From NCBI RefSeq assembly GCF_017592335.1, contig NZ_JACNMP010000009.1:1-64000 (forward strand): DNA of 64,000 nucleotides, given 5' to 3'. This DNA comes from Pseudaestuariivita rosea. Lineage in GTDB: Bacteria; Pseudomonadota; Alphaproteobacteria; Rhodobacterales; Rhodobacteraceae. How positions within the stretch are numbered: the stretch's first letter is position 1; every line of letters begins with the position of its first letter. This document shows, one piece after another, positions 16,885-26,150 of the stretch. The position numbers were made by a program, and so were the translations under genes. Under the pieces are notes generated by a model that saw only the letters and a program-made list of their open reading frames with translations, did not search any database and had not been told where the DNA came from.

Positions 16885-18048
16885 TCAGTCGTCAAGGTCG
16901 ACAATTATGACCCGACCATCGGTTGCAGCAAGCCCGATTTTACCTTCACAAAGACGCAAGGCATCCTGCCCGAAAACCTCTTTTCGCCAGCCCTTTAAAG
17001 CTGAAGTATCGCGGCAACCTGCAGATATCTCATCAAGGTCAGATGTAGACGCGATCAGTTTTTGGGCAACGCCTGCATCTTCGGACTTGGCTTTCAGTAG
17101 AACTCGTAACAAATCAGCCAATGCCGGGTTGACCTGCAGTTTGTCACGACTGCGGTCGGCCTGCGGTTGATCTTCGGGCGGGCAGGCCATACCAGCGGTC
17201 ACAGCGGCCAGAATACCTTCGGCAACTTCACCCCTGCGGGCTTCACGCAACAGCAGACGTGACCGGCCAAGATCGTTCATCGTCGCAGGTTTGGTTGAAG
17301 CAAGTTCAAGCAAAGCATCATCTTTAAAGACGCGGTTGCGCGGAATATTTCGGGTTCGTGCATATAGCTCTCGGAATGCCGCCAATTCACGAACCAGCGC
17401 CAGAAACCGACCTGACTGTGTCCTAGTCTTGACCCTGCGCCAGGCTTCCTGAGGCTCAACAACATATGTTTCAGGCGTCAGCAGAACCTGCAGTTCTTCC
17501 TGAACCCATTTAGTGCGCTTTGTTTTTTCCAGTTCAGCTGACAGATATTCATAAATCTGCCGCAGATGCGTGACATCAGCCAAGGCATATTTCTTCTGCG
17601 CCTCGGTCAGGGGGCGGCGCGACCAATCGGTAAATCTGGACGTCTTATCAAGGGATTTCTTGGTGATCTTGCGGACAAGCGTTTCATAGCCCACCTGATC
17701 GCCAAACCCGCAGACCATCGCGGCAACTTGCGTGTCAAACAACGGATCAGGAAAAACCCCGGCCTCATTGAAGAAAATTTCCAGATCCTGGCGGGCTGCG
17801 TGAAACACCTTGACGATGGATGTGTTTCCAAACAGCTCATAGAGCGGGGCAAGCGATAGATCTTTCGACAGTGGATCAACCAGAACAGCATCATCGTCCC
17901 CGTCCCCCGGGACGGCAAGCTGTACCAAACAGAGTTTGGAATAGTAGGTCCGTTCACGCAGAAATTCGGTATCTACTGTAATATAATCGTATTTCCTGGC
18001 CTTTTTGCAGAACGCGGCCAGACCGTCCGTAGTTGTCAGTGTTTTCAT
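16885..18048 (-). CDS. rnd: ribonuclease D
   Basis: A 387-residue 3'-5' exoribonuclease active in tRNA 3' maturation. The DEDD exonuclease domain is clear. Exo I is in YDYITVDTEFLRERTY (about residues 19-34) and Exo II is in VKVFHAARQDLEIF (about 80). Exo III is the Y.LADVTHLRQIY segment (about 154). A C-terminal HRDC domain follows (about 200-290: RELAAFRELYARTRNIPRNRV). Length fits the family. Downstream of purMN in the same direction but separated by 94 nt. Confidence 0.93.
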   Translation of the reverse strand: MKTLTTTDGLAAFCKKARKYDYITVDTEFLRERTYYSKLCLVQLAVPGDGDDDAVLVDPLSKDLSLAPLYELFGNTSIVKVFHAARQDLEIFFNEAGVFPDPLFDTQVAAMVCGFGDQVGYETLVRKITKKSLDKTSRFTDWSRRPLTEAQKKYALADVTHLRQIYEYLSAELEKTKRTKWVQEELQVLLTPETYVVEPQEAWRRVKTRTQSGRFLALVRELAAFRELYARTRNIPRNRVFKDDALLELASTKPATMNDLGRSRLLLREARRGEVAEGILAAVTAGMACPPEDQPQADRSRDKLQVNPALADLLRVLLKAKSEDAGVAQKLIASTSDLDEISAGCRDTSALKGWRKEVFGQDALRLCEGKIGLAATDGRVIIVDLDD

Positions 18049-18142
18049 TGGGGCCGTTCTTTTTGGTTTTCATCGCAACCCGTGCCTGAAAAGTCTTAAT
18101 AAAACGCGGGGCAAAAGAAAAGTCTTGTGATCCCACCGGATA

Positions 18143-18730
18143 CTACAACAGTACAAGCGTCCGATCTTGTGCTGAAAAACGGCGCAGAACCGTAGGGTAC
18201 AAACGATGTTCCTGGACCAAAACGCGGGCGGCAAGGTCTTGCTCAGTATCATTGGGAAGGATCGGAACCCGCGCTTGCCCAAGAATTGGGCCGTCATCCA
18301 GTTCGGCGGTCACTTCATGAACAGTGCAGCCATGTTCAGTATCGGCTGAAGCCAGGGCACGGGCATGGGTGTTCAATCCGCGATACTTCGGCAGAAGCGA
18401 CGGATGGATATTCAGCATCCGCCCCTGCCACTGACGCACGAAATCTGCCGTCAGAATCCGCATAAAGCCCGCAAGACAGATGATATCGGGCTTTGCCTCA
18501 AGCAGATGATCCTGCAGAGCTTTCTCAAAAGCGGCACGATCCTTGCCAAAGGGGCGATGATCAACGCCCACCGCTGGAATGCCAAAAGATCTTGCCTTGT
18601 CAAGACCTGCAGCGTCGGGATCGTTCGACAACACCAAAACCGGTCGCGCGGGGTGGTCACCGGTCATGCTTTCAACCAGCTTGACCATATTCGACCCGCT
18701 GCCTGAAATCAGGATGGCAACACGTTTCAA
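18143..18730 (-). CDS. purN: phosphoribosylglycinamide formyltransferase
   Basis: A 195-residue folate-dependent GART enzyme, step three of purine synthesis: formyl transfer from 10-formyl-THF to GAR. GSGSNM binds the GAR phosphate (about 10-15). The catalytic Asn and His lie in [14 protein letters not shown] (about 105-118). The Asp lies in AELDDGPIL (about 143). It overlaps the purM stop region by 4 nt (ATGA), so it is translationally coupled behind purM. Confidence 0.95.
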   Translation of the reverse strand: MKRVAILISGSGSNMVKLVESMTGDHPARPVLVLSNDPDAAGLDKARSFGIPAVGVDHRPFGKDRAAFEKALQDHLLEAKPDIICLAGFMRILTADFVRQWQGRMLNIHPSLLPKYRGLNTHARALASADTEHGCTVHEVTAELDDGPILGQARVPILPNDTEQDLAARVLVQEHRLYPTVLRRFSAQDRTLVLL

Positions 18731-19773
18731 ATCAGCGAACCTGTCGTGACGACACCGTCGCCCGCCTGCACCTGGCCCAGGATCGTTACTATTTCACCGG
18801 CATCCTGCAGCATCTGCGCGTGTTTGTGGTGCTGATGTTCATCGACAATCACCACCATACCGATGCCTGCGTTGAATGTCTTTAGAAGCTCGGCCTGATC
18901 CAATCCACCAGCCTTGACCAACCACTGAAAAACAGGCGGCAGGTCCCACGAGGACAAGTCAATCGAAGCGCTCAGACCATCCGGCAGAACACGGGGCAGA
19001 TTTTCGGTCAATCCACCGCCTGTAATATGGGCCAAGGCCTTGACGCCACCGGCACGGATCGCGGCCAGAGCAGGTTTGACATAAAGCCTGGTGGGCGTCA
19101 GCAGCGCGGCACCCAGCTCCATATCGGCAAAGGGTGCCTTGTCATGCCAGCCAAGGCCCGAGATTTCGACGATTTTCCGCACCAGTGAATAACCGTTCGA
19201 ATGCACACCATCCGATGCAAGTCCAAGAATGATATCCCCCTCTTCGACATTGGCGGGCAGCTCGGTGTCACGCTCCATCGCACCCACGGCAAAGCCAGCC
19301 AGATCGAAATCACCTTCGGAATACATGCCAGGCATTTCGGCTGTCTCGCCGCCGATCAGCGCGCACCCCGCGTGCAGGCAGCCTTCGGCAATGCTTTCAA
19401 TCACGCGCGCCGCCTGATCCTGATCCAGCTTACCTGTCGCCAGATAATCAAGAAAGAACAGCGGCTCGGCGCCCTGACAGACCAGATCGTTGACACACAT
19501 CGCGACCAGATCGATCCCGATGGTTTCAACCTCGTTCGTCTCGATAGCAATGCGCAGCTTAGTTCCAACCCCGTCGGTCGCCGCCACCAGAACGGGGTCC
19601 GTGTAACCCGCGGCCTTGAGGTCGAACAAAGCGCCAAATCCGCCAAGACTCGTCATGACACCCGGCCTGTTGGTGCGTTGCGCGGCAGGCTTGATCCGTT
19701 CCACCAATGCGTTGCCTGCATCGATATCCACGCCAGCATCTGCGTAGCTTAGTCCATTTTTATCGGCAGTCAT
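18727..19773 (-). CDS. purM: phosphoribosylformylglycinamidine cyclo-ligase (AIR synthetase)
   Basis: A 348-residue enzyme that closes FGAM to AIR with ATP, step five of purine synthesis. Typical pieces are the N-terminal [24 protein letters not shown] (about 85-93), the Asp-rich [24 protein letters not shown] (about 145-155) and [16 protein letters not shown] (about 245-260). First gene of a purM-purN pair, the usual alphaproteobacterial arrangement. The promoter must lie in 19774-19947. No PurR-like site was recognised. Confidence 0.95.
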   Translation of the reverse strand: MTADKNGLSYADAGVDIDAGNALVERIKPAAQRTNRPGVMTSLGGFGALFDLKAAGYTDPVLVAATDGVGTKLRIAIETNEVETIGIDLVAMCVNDLVCQGAEPLFFLDYLATGKLDQDQAARVIESIAEGCLHAGCALIGGETAEMPGMYSEGDFDLAGFAVGAMERDTELPANVEEGDIILGLASDGVHSNGYSLVRKIVEISGLGWHDKAPFADMELGAALLTPTRLYVKPALAAIRAGGVKALAHITGGGLTENLPRVLPDGLSASIDLSSWDLPPVFQWLVKAGGLDQAELLKTFNAGIGMVVIVDEHQHHKHAQMLQDAGEIVTILGQVQAGDGVVTTGSLI

Positions 19774-19908
19774 GGCTTCCCCCTTGGCATCGTGAAATTG
19801 TGCTAACAGGGCGTCTGATCGTTGTCCATCTGGTTCAAACCATTGTCGCCCGCCCCATAATAATACTTGCTGTGAAGTCTGTTTGTGATAAATCGCAAAA
19901 CTTGCCGC

Positions 19909-19936
19909 TTGACGCAGATCATTTGTCTGCTAGGCA
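19909..19936 (+). promoter_or_regulatory. candidate promoter of the CAU tRNA
   Basis: TTGACG (19909-19914), a 16-bp spacer and TAGGCA (19931-19936) lie 11 bp before the tRNA. TTGACG is a good -35 for alphaproteobacterial stable-RNA promoters. The -10 is weak. Confidence 0.45.
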
Positions 19937-19947
19937 AAAAACACTGG

Positions 19948-20024
19948 GGGCCTGTAGCTCAGTTGGTTAGAGCAGTCCGCTCATAACGGATTGGTCGCAG
20001 GTTCAAGTCCTGCCGGGCCTACCA
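19948..20024 (+). tRNA. tRNA with CAU anticodon (elongator Met or Ile2)
   Basis: A 77-nt cloverleaf. The acceptor arm GGGCCTG pairs with CGGGCCT (with G-U pairs). The D arm is GCTC...GAGC, the anticodon stem GTCCG/CGGAT encloses the loop CTCATAA, the T arm is GCAGG-TTCAAGT-CCTGC, and CCA is encoded. The anticodon is CAU. The initiator is excluded because the start of the acceptor stem is paired and the anticodon stem lacks three G-C pairs. A Met elongator and an Ile2 tRNA (C modified to lysidine) cannot be told apart with certainty by eye. Confidence 0.93.
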
Positions 20025-20126
20025 GTTTTCAGATGACGAACACACGGAACCGGGACGGGGGCAATTGATAAATGACGTTGCTTGTGTGAGTTATGCCTAG
20101 ATAAGGCACGGCACTGGAACCCCTTG

Positions 20127-21335
20127 ATGATACTCTATCGGCTTTTGATTTCGGTTGTCACGCCGGTTTTGCTTTTACGACTTGGCGATATGTGTGCCCG
20201 CCTTGGTTTTCAGAAAGCCAAAGACACTTTTCCCCGGCTTTGGATACATGCGGCCAGTAATGGCGAACTGGCATCGGTCCGGTTTTTGATCAAGCATTTG
20301 GTGGAACATGATGAAACACTTCGTATTCTGATTACGACGAACACACAGACCGCCCGTGCGATGGCGAATAGATGGATGTTGCCGCGGGTCAGCTGTATTT
20401 TATCCCCTATTGACCTGCGCAACTGCACACGGCGTATTCTTCGCAATTGGCATGTGACGGGGTTGATCGTTGTCGAAAATGAACTCTGGCCTAATCGCCT
20501 GACGGTTTGCCATGCAGAAGATATCCCAGTCGGCTATATTGGTGCCCGCTTGTCTGAAAAAAGCGCCAAAACCTGGGGTAAATTTCCGCAGCTGATAAAA
20601 AACACGCTGCACTGCATTACCTGGGCCAGTGCACAGGATGAATTATCAAAAGACCGGCTGACCAAGCTGGGGTTGGCAAAGGACAAATGGCTGCCAACTA
20701 TAGATCTGAAATCCTTCTTTGAGCCGGCAGATCAGCCTGTGCCAGTCGCGGTGGCGCAGCTTTACGATCGGCACAGCACCATACTGGCAGCCTCGACCCA
20801 TGATGGCGAAGATGATCTGGTCTTGCAGGCCTTTAAGCAGGCGCGAGACTACCATCCCGGTCTGCATCTGATCCTTGCACCGCGGCACCCCAAAAGACGG
20901 GACCAGATCACGGCACTGCTGCATCAGCATGACCTAACCTATGTTCAACATTCAACCGGCGCACGGCGCGATGCAACGACTGCAGTTACCCTGGCGGATA
21001 CCATGGGCGAGATGGATGTATGGTACCAACTGGCTAGCATCTGTTTTGTCGGGGGATCGCTGGTCGATAAGGGGGGGCATACCCCCTATGAGCCGCTAAG
21101 CTATGGATCAGCCGTTATCCACGGCCCCAGCACAGCCAACTTCGCGCGAATATATCAGCTGCTGGATCAGCAGAATGGCGCGATCTGCGTTGGATCGGCC
21201 GATCAGCTGGCATCGGCGATTGCTCAACTGCTGGACCCCTCCAAGCGTGAAGAAATCGTTGCAAATGCAGAAAAGCATATTGCCTCGTCTGCCGATTTGA
21301 AACACCTGATCGATGCCATAACGGATATGCTCTAG
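20127..21335 (+). CDS. waaA: 3-deoxy-D-manno-octulosonate (KDO) transferase
   Basis: A 402-residue GT30 glycosyltransferase that adds KDO to lipid A precursor at the inner membrane. The N-terminal membrane anchor MILYRLLISVVTPVLL begins at the chosen start. A TTG frame extends 15 codons further up without support. Family landmarks: LWIHAASNGELASV (about 39-52; the usual HAASVGE with Val replaced by Asn, and the catalytic Glu kept), VVENELWPN (about 117-125), ASTHDGEDDLVLQAF (about 218-232), LILAPRHPKR and GGSLVDKGGHTPYEP (about 311-325). The stop overlaps the convergent HDAC-family gene by 4 nt. The gap 20025-20126 holds no other gene. Confidence 0.87.
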   Translation: MILYRLLISVVTPVLLLRLGDMCARLGFQKAKDTFPRLWIHAASNGELASVRFLIKHLVEHDETLRILITTNTQTARAMANRWMLPRVSCILSPIDLRNCTRRILRNWHVTGLIVVENELWPNRLTVCHAEDIPVGYIGARLSEKSAKTWGKFPQLIKNTLHCITWASAQDELSKDRLTKLGLAKDKWLPTIDLKSFFEPADQPVPVAVAQLYDRHSTILAASTHDGEDDLVLQAFKQARDYHPGLHLILAPRHPKRRDQITALLHQHDLTYVQHSTGARRDATTAVTLADTMGEMDVWYQLASICFVGGSLVDKGGHTPYEPLSYGSAVIHGPSTANFARIYQLLDQQNGAICVGSADQLASAIAQLLDPSKREEIVANAEKHIASSADLKHLIDAITDML

Positions 21336-22447
21336 CGATTAAGCAGCATGTCGATGCGCTGACGGACGATATCGCGAACCGGGCCACTGCGCGGTCGATC
21401 TTCCAGGGTTGTATACCAGTGCTCGGGCCTATCGCCGGCGCGGCGATTGCCAGTCCATTGCAGATTACGCAAGACGCTTTCGGCCTGATCAGGCAGGCGC
21501 GTCGGGACGGGGATTTGGTTCAGAACCGCCCAGACGCCCGTCCAAAGACGGCCCACAGACCACGGATTGTAGCCACCACCGCCAAGCACAAGATACCTGC
21601 GGCTGAGCGGACGGAGTGCCGCGACAACGTTCCAATGCGCCTGATTTGACAACGACAGGTTAGACAGCGGATCATCTTCGACGGCATCTGCGCCACACTG
21701 CAGTACAATTGCGTCAGGCCCGAAACCCTGGGTCAAAGGCAGGATCAACCGGTCCAATATCATCTGCATTTCAGTATCATTCAGCCCCCGCGGAACCGGC
21801 AGATTGAAAACATTCCCAACACCGCAGTCAGAAATTGCCCCGGTTTTGGGCCAGCGCCCTTGTTCATGGACTGAAATCATCAGAACATCGGGATCATTTT
21901 GAAAAGCCAGCTCAACCCCGTCGGGGTGGTGGGCATCAATATCGATATAAGCAATCTTGCCGGCACCGTTTCGCCGCAGCGACAAGATCGCCAGAACCGG
22001 GTCGTTCAAGTAACAAAACCCATTCGCACGCGCTGGCAAGCCGTGATGCGTGCCACCGGCGGGCGAATAGACCACACCACCGTAGCGCAGCAGTTCACCC
22101 GCCAACAGTGACGCACCCGCAGCTGTAGCTGGTCTGCGATACATTTCGGGAAAGACAGGATTTGATGGTGTGCCCAATCCGAAGTGTTGCCGCGTATGAT
22201 CATCAACGTCACCATCACGTTCAGCCTGTTGCAAGGCGCTAATATAGTCCGGCTGATGCCAGATATGCAGCGCCTTGGGCTTGGCCATCGGACTGATGAC
22301 ATATTGATTTCGCGGCAGCCAACCCAAAGCGCGGCTTAAATCAATAACAGTCGAAACACGTGGAATACGCAAAGGATGCCAGGCGCCGTAAGTCGATGTG
22401 CGATAGATTTCAGATCCAATAAACAAGGGCTTGTCAAAAGCATTCAC
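21332..22447 (-). CDS. histone deacetylase/AcuC-family amidohydrolase
   Basis: A 371-residue zinc amidohydrolase of the arginase/deacetylase fold. Bacterial members act on acetylated lysines (AcuC), polyamines or other acyl-amides. Seen: PAGGTHHGLPARANGFCYLNDP (HH pair and catalytic region, about 130-150), YIDIDAHHPDGVELAF (Zn ligands, about 170-185), ISVHEQGRWPKTG and VLGGGGYNPWSVGR near the C-terminus. The usual HHGDG is HHPDG here. The start is GTG, overlapping the preceding gpx stop by one base (TAGTG). The substrate cannot be told. Confidence 0.85.
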   Translation of the reverse strand: MNAFDKPLFIGSEIYRTSTYGAWHPLRIPRVSTVIDLSRALGWLPRNQYVISPMAKPKALHIWHQPDYISALQQAERDGDVDDHTRQHFGLGTPSNPVFPEMYRRPATAAGASLLAGELLRYGGVVYSPAGGTHHGLPARANGFCYLNDPVLAILSLRRNGAGKIAYIDIDAHHPDGVELAFQNDPDVLMISVHEQGRWPKTGAISDCGVGNVFNLPVPRGLNDTEMQMILDRLILPLTQGFGPDAIVLQCGADAVEDDPLSNLSLSNQAHWNVVAALRPLSRRYLVLGGGGYNPWSVGRLWTGVWAVLNQIPVPTRLPDQAESVLRNLQWTGNRRAGDRPEHWYTTLEDRPRSGPVRDIVRQRIDMLLNR

Positions 22448-22995
22448 TATGGCAACAGCGGCTCGATCCGGGTCGTTATGTTTGACGACATGGGGCGCAC
22501 CGGACTGCGCCAGGTATCGACCATATCACCATCTGGCCCGATCAGAACCTTGTTGAAGTTCCAGTTTGGAACAAAGCCATGCTCTGAACGAAGCCATTGG
22601 TAAAAGGGATGGGCATCTGCGCCAAGCACTGGCGTGATCTCGCTCATGGGGAGGTCAAGATCGAAATTAACGTCGCAGAAGTCTTTTACATCCTCTTCGC
22701 TGCCGAGCTCTTGTCTGAAATCATTCGATGGTATGGCCAAGACAACAAGACCTTGATCACGATACTGATCATAAAGCGTCTGCAGACCATCGAACTGCCC
22801 GACAAAACCGCACAAAGATGCAGTATTGACGACTAATATAGGCCGTCCGGACCATTCGCGAAACGAAAGCTGGCCTCCATCGATTGAGCTGAATTTAAAA
22901 TCCGATCTGGCAAAGGCTGGTGCAGTCAGGACCGCAACCGACAGAAGCACCCCCAAACCAAGCCAGAACGACGACCAAAACCGCACAACGATCAC
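22447..22995 (-). CDS. glutathione peroxidase family protein, exported
   Basis: A 182-residue thiol peroxidase with a signal peptide (about residues 1-29, cleavage after AFA), so probably periplasmic. The peroxidatic Cys lies in VNTASLCGFVGQFDGL (about 56-71); it is Cys, not selenocysteine. LVVLAIPSNDF supplies the conserved Gln/Asn region and NWNFNKVLIG carries the Trp/Asn of the catalytic tetrad. Many bacterial members use thioredoxin-like reductants rather than glutathione. It is coupled to the downstream HDAC-family gene by a one-base overlap. Confidence 0.88.
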   Translation of the reverse strand: MIVVRFWSSFWLGLGVLLSVAVLTAPAFARSDFKFSSIDGGQLSFREWSGRPILVVNTASLCGFVGQFDGLQTLYDQYRDQGLVVLAIPSNDFRQELGSEEDVKDFCDVNFDLDLPMSEITPVLGADAHPFYQWLRSEHGFVPNWNFNKVLIGPDGDMVDTWRSPVRPMSSNITTRIEPLLP

Positions 22996-23116
22996 ATTTT
23001 CAGCCCTTTGAAACCATCAAAGCGCCGGTTTTTGTTATTATGCTGGAAAAATTAGGTTTTTCAGCGTATCACTAACACCCGGCAAGACGAAAGAGTAGAT
23101 AGAGCAGAGTCCAGGA

Positions 23117-23602
23117 ATGGCCATCACTTTGTTAAAGTATGCACCGGCACCGGTTAACCTGTCGGGTGCTGATAAATATGCCGTACGAACCCAGTTCGCG
23201 ACGCTCTGCTATCGGTTAAACAATGGAAAGCCGCAAATTCTGCTTGTGACCAGCCGCCGGACAAAACGCTGGATCATCCCCAAAGGATGGCCGATGGACG
23301 GCAAGACACCCGCCGATGCAGCCGCTATCGAAGCTTATGAAGAAGCCGGTGCAAAAGGCCGGGTGTACGACATCTGTCTGGGCGTTTATTCCTATGCCAA
23401 AACGCTTGAGTACGGTGACAATCTTCCAATCCTTGCAATGGTTTACCCTATGAAGGTCAAACAGATGCTAAAGGATTTCCCCGAGGCCGGGCAGCGCCAG
23501 CGAAAATGGTTTGGATTGAAAAAGGCAGCGTCGAGAATATCCGAACCCGAACTCAGACAGATTATTCTTGCGTTTGATCCGAAATCATTAAGACACCGTT
23601 GA
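23117..23602 (+). CDS. Nudix hydrolase, diphosphoinositol-phosphatase-like
   Basis: A 161-residue Nudix-fold protein. It has RWIIPKGWPMDGKTP followed by AAIEAYEEAGAKG (about 52-80), the form seen in DIPP/ApnA-type hydrolases. In the Nudix box the usual REUxEE reads IEAYEE (Arg replaced by Ile) and the first Glu position is Asp. The metal-binding EE pair is kept. It may cleave dinucleoside polyphosphates or similar compounds; the substrate is unknown. It stands 53 nt before the DUF1178 gene and may be co-transcribed. Confidence 0.8.
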   Translation: MAITLLKYAPAPVNLSGADKYAVRTQFATLCYRLNNGKPQILLVTSRRTKRWIIPKGWPMDGKTPADAAAIEAYEEAGAKGRVYDICLGVYSYAKTLEYGDNLPILAMVYPMKVKQMLKDFPEAGQRQRKWFGLKKAASRISEPELRQIILAFDPKSLRHR

Positions 23603-23655
23603 TATATGGATGCATCATTCCTATTGTCTGATGTCACCTTGGAAATGAGTTCTGA

Positions 23656-24090
23656 ATGATACGGTATGCTTTGAAATGTGATCATGGCCACAGTTTTGTA
23701 AGCTGGTTTCAGTCTGCCACGGCGTTTGACACTTTGAAATCGGCGGGCCATCTGGCGTGTGCCATTTGCGGGTCGGATAAGGTCGAAAAAACGCTGATGG
23801 CACCGCGCATTGGGGCCGCTTCCGAAAAAACGGAAACGAAGGTCGAGGCGCCTCTTTCTGAACCCGCGTCACCGACCGAGCAGGCTGTGACAGAACTGCG
23901 CAAGCATCTTGAGACGAATTCTGAATACGTCGGCATGAACTTCGCGGCCGAGGCGCGCAAGATGCATGAGGGCGACAGCCAGGTCAGGTCTATACACGGC
24001 GAAGCAAAACCGGATGAGGCCAAGAAGCTTTTGGAAGACGGCATTCCGGTCGCCCCATTGCCCTTTATTCCAACGCGAAAGACAAACTGA
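23656..24090 (+). CDS. DUF1178 family protein
   Basis: A 144-residue cytoplasmic protein of the DUF1178 type, widespread in alphaproteobacteria and of unknown function. The N-terminal CDHGHSF...WFQS and CAICGS (Cys at about 8 and 35-38) look like a zinc ribbon. The rest has the family-typical RKHLETNSEYVGMNFAAEAR and LLEDGIPVAPLPF. Its stop overlaps the next start by one base (TGATG). Confidence 0.85.
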   Translation: MIRYALKCDHGHSFVSWFQSATAFDTLKSAGHLACAICGSDKVEKTLMAPRIGAASEKTETKVEAPLSEPASPTEQAVTELRKHLETNSEYVGMNFAAEARKMHEGDSQVRSIHGEAKPDEAKKLLEDGIPVAPLPFIPTRKTN

Positions 24091-24743
24091 TGACAGTATT
24101 GATCACCGGGGCCAATCGCGGCATCGGACTGGCGCTATTCAATGCCTACAAAGATCGCGGTGAAGCCGTTCACGGAACGTCACGCGCACCCGTGACCGAA
24201 GAAAACTGGCATCAGCTTGAGGTGACCGATCCCGCTTCGCACGCCAAAATGTGCAAAGAGCTGGATTGCCAACCGATTGATCTATTGATCTGCAACGCGG
24301 GCGTTTACCTGGATCAGTCCGAAAATCTTGCAGATGGATATCCACCGCAGATGTGGGCCGATACTTTCGCGGTGAATGTGACCGGTGTTTTTCTGACAAT
24401 ACAGACCCTTCTGCCCAATCTGCAAATGGCATCCGGCGCTAAAATCGCGATCATCTCCAGCCAAATGGCGTCGCACACGCGCGCGCCGGGTGGCAGCTAT
24501 ATTTATCGGTCATCCAAGGCCGCTGTTCTGAACCTTGGGCGTAATCTGGCAACGGATATGAAACACATCGGAATCGCGGTTGGCATTTACCATCCCGGAT
24601 GGGTGCGGACCGACATGGGCGGCGATCAAGCCGAGCTTGGCGTTACAGAAGCTGCCGCCGGTCTGGTTGAACGGTTTGCGCATCTTAGCCTTGAAACGAC
24701 TGGCATTTTCGAAACATGGGATGGTCACGCCCACGCTTATTAA
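24090..24743 (+). CDS. short-chain dehydrogenase/reductase
   Basis: A 217-residue Rossmann oxidoreductase. The cofactor motif is ITGANRGIGLAL (TGxxxGIG, residues 5-16). NAG follows in LLICNAGVY (about 66-74). The catalytic Ser is in IIISSQMAS, with Tyr-x3-Lys in YIYRSSKAAV (about 139-148). The short length and 'CsgA-like' layout fit the small classical SDRs. The substrate is unknown. Convergent with cysG, separated by only 6 nt. Confidence 0.87.
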   Translation: MTVLITGANRGIGLALFNAYKDRGEAVHGTSRAPVTEENWHQLEVTDPASHAKMCKELDCQPIDLLICNAGVYLDQSENLADGYPPQMWADTFAVNVTGVFLTIQTLLPNLQMASGAKIAIISSQMASHTRAPGGSYIYRSSKAAVLNLGRNLATDMKHIGIAVGIYHPGWVRTDMGGDQAELGVTEAAAGLVERFAHLSLETTGIFETWDGHAHAY

Positions 24744-24749
24744 GTTGTG

Positions 24750-26138
24750 TCAGGCGACTACCAATCTGGGGTGTGTGGCCTCTTTAACCTTTTTAGGGCG
24801 CTTCAGAAAGATAATCGCAGGGTTTCTAAGGCCATTTTCGGATATGGACTTGGTCAAACTACGCGGGCTGCACGCAATGCGTTTTTCGTCTTGCGTTCCG
24901 GCATCACTGACCACATCGATACTGATCTCGTGCGAAAATCCCGTGGCCAGAAGGGCGGCCTCAATCCGCGGGGCCGCAGCAAGTCCCATATAAATCGCCG
25001 TGCGCGTGCCAGGCAAAAGGTTTTGAGTCAAATTTGGCAGATCATCGCCCGCTCGACAAGACGCTGTGGTCAGGATTAGTGTATCGGTCTGCCCCCGTTC
25101 GGTCAGAAAATCACCTGATGTCGCGGCTGCAACACTGGCCGCCGTGACACCAGGTACAATTTCATAGTCAATACCGGCTGCGGTCAAAGCGTCAGCCTCC
25201 TCAGCGCCGCGGGCAAATACACCAGGGTCGCCGCACTTTAGCCGGACAACCCGCTTGCCTTGCTTGGCCGCCGCAACGATGACGCCATTTATCCGATCCT
25301 GCGGCCAACTGCGATCACCGGGCGCTTTACCGACATAAACACGTTCTGCATCACGTCGCACCAGCTCTAGGATGCCGGGATCAATCAGTCGGTCGTAAAA
25401 GATGATATCGGCTTCCTGCAAACGATTAACGCCACGCAGGGTGATCAGATCAGCGCTGCCAGCCCCTGCCCCGACCAGTGAAACCTGTGGCAAGTTTTCG
25501 TCACCGAATTTTCCGGTGGTGATTGCAATTTTGACCATATCGGCTGCCTGCCGTTCAGAACCACGGGCATGGACGATACGCGGTGCGCCGCTAAAAACCC
25601 ACCGCCAAAGATCGCGGCGATCGCGGGAGCCCAGACGTGCCGCCGCGCTATCACGCAGCCGCCCTGCAAGGGCCGCCAAATCGCCAAGACGCGGCTCAAG
25701 CATCTGTTCGACGCGGGTCTTGATCTGACGCGCTAGAACAGGCGCCGTCCCTTCGGTTCCGATCGCAACGACAACCGGGTCGCGATCCACGATCGATGGC
25801 GTGATCGCATCACAAAGATCGGGCTGATCGACGACGTTGACCAAGGCACCTCCCGCCTTGGCCAGATCGGCATGGGCGGCATCAGCGCCGGGGCAGCCAG
25901 ATCCGATAAAAACCAGCGCGGCCCCTACAAAGATTTCTTTAGTGATGGGTTTGTCATCATGCAAAATACGGCCCGCATTTGCCAAAGCCTGCAGTTCGTC
26001 ATCCAAACCGGTCGCCACCACAGTTATCTGTGCTTCGGTCTTTAGCGCCAGGCGGCATTTCTGTGCAGCCTGTTCACCACCGCCAACAATCACAATACGA
26101 CGGCCTGTCATTCGTAAAAACATGGGAAAGGTCTTCAT
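24750..26138 (-). CDS. cysG: siroheme synthase (trifunctional)
   Basis: A 462-residue enzyme with two fused parts. The N-terminal precorrin-2 dehydrogenase/ferrochelatase (about 1-205) has the NAD motif IVIVGGGEQAAQKC. The C-terminal uroporphyrinogen-III C-methyltransferase (about 215-460) shows VSLVGAGAGSADLITLRG, IFYDRLIDP, GKAPGDRSWPQ, VRLKCGDPGVFARGAEE and VPGVTAASVAAA. It makes siroheme, the cofactor NirB needs. This explains its place as the last gene of the nitrate operon, 12 nt after the TrpD2-like gene. Confidence 0.95.
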   Translation of the reverse strand: MKTFPMFLRMTGRRIVIVGGGEQAAQKCRLALKTEAQITVVATGLDDELQALANAGRILHDDKPITKEIFVGAALVFIGSGCPGADAAHADLAKAGGALVNVVDQPDLCDAITPSIVDRDPVVVAIGTEGTAPVLARQIKTRVEQMLEPRLGDLAALAGRLRDSAAARLGSRDRRDLWRWVFSGAPRIVHARGSERQAADMVKIAITTGKFGDENLPQVSLVGAGAGSADLITLRGVNRLQEADIIFYDRLIDPGILELVRRDAERVYVGKAPGDRSWPQDRINGVIVAAAKQGKRVVRLKCGDPGVFARGAEEADALTAAGIDYEIVPGVTAASVAAATSGDFLTERGQTDTLILTTASCRAGDDLPNLTQNLLPGTRTAIYMGLAAAPRIEAALLATGFSHEISIDVVSDAGTQDEKRIACSPRSLTKSISENGLRNPAIIFLKRPKKVKEATHPRLVVA

Positions 26139-26150
26139 CGCGTTTCTCCT

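Noticed and set aside
19948-20126. tRNA as an integration site for a genomic island
   Set aside because: No integrase, no repeat of the tRNA 3' end and only housekeeping genes follow.
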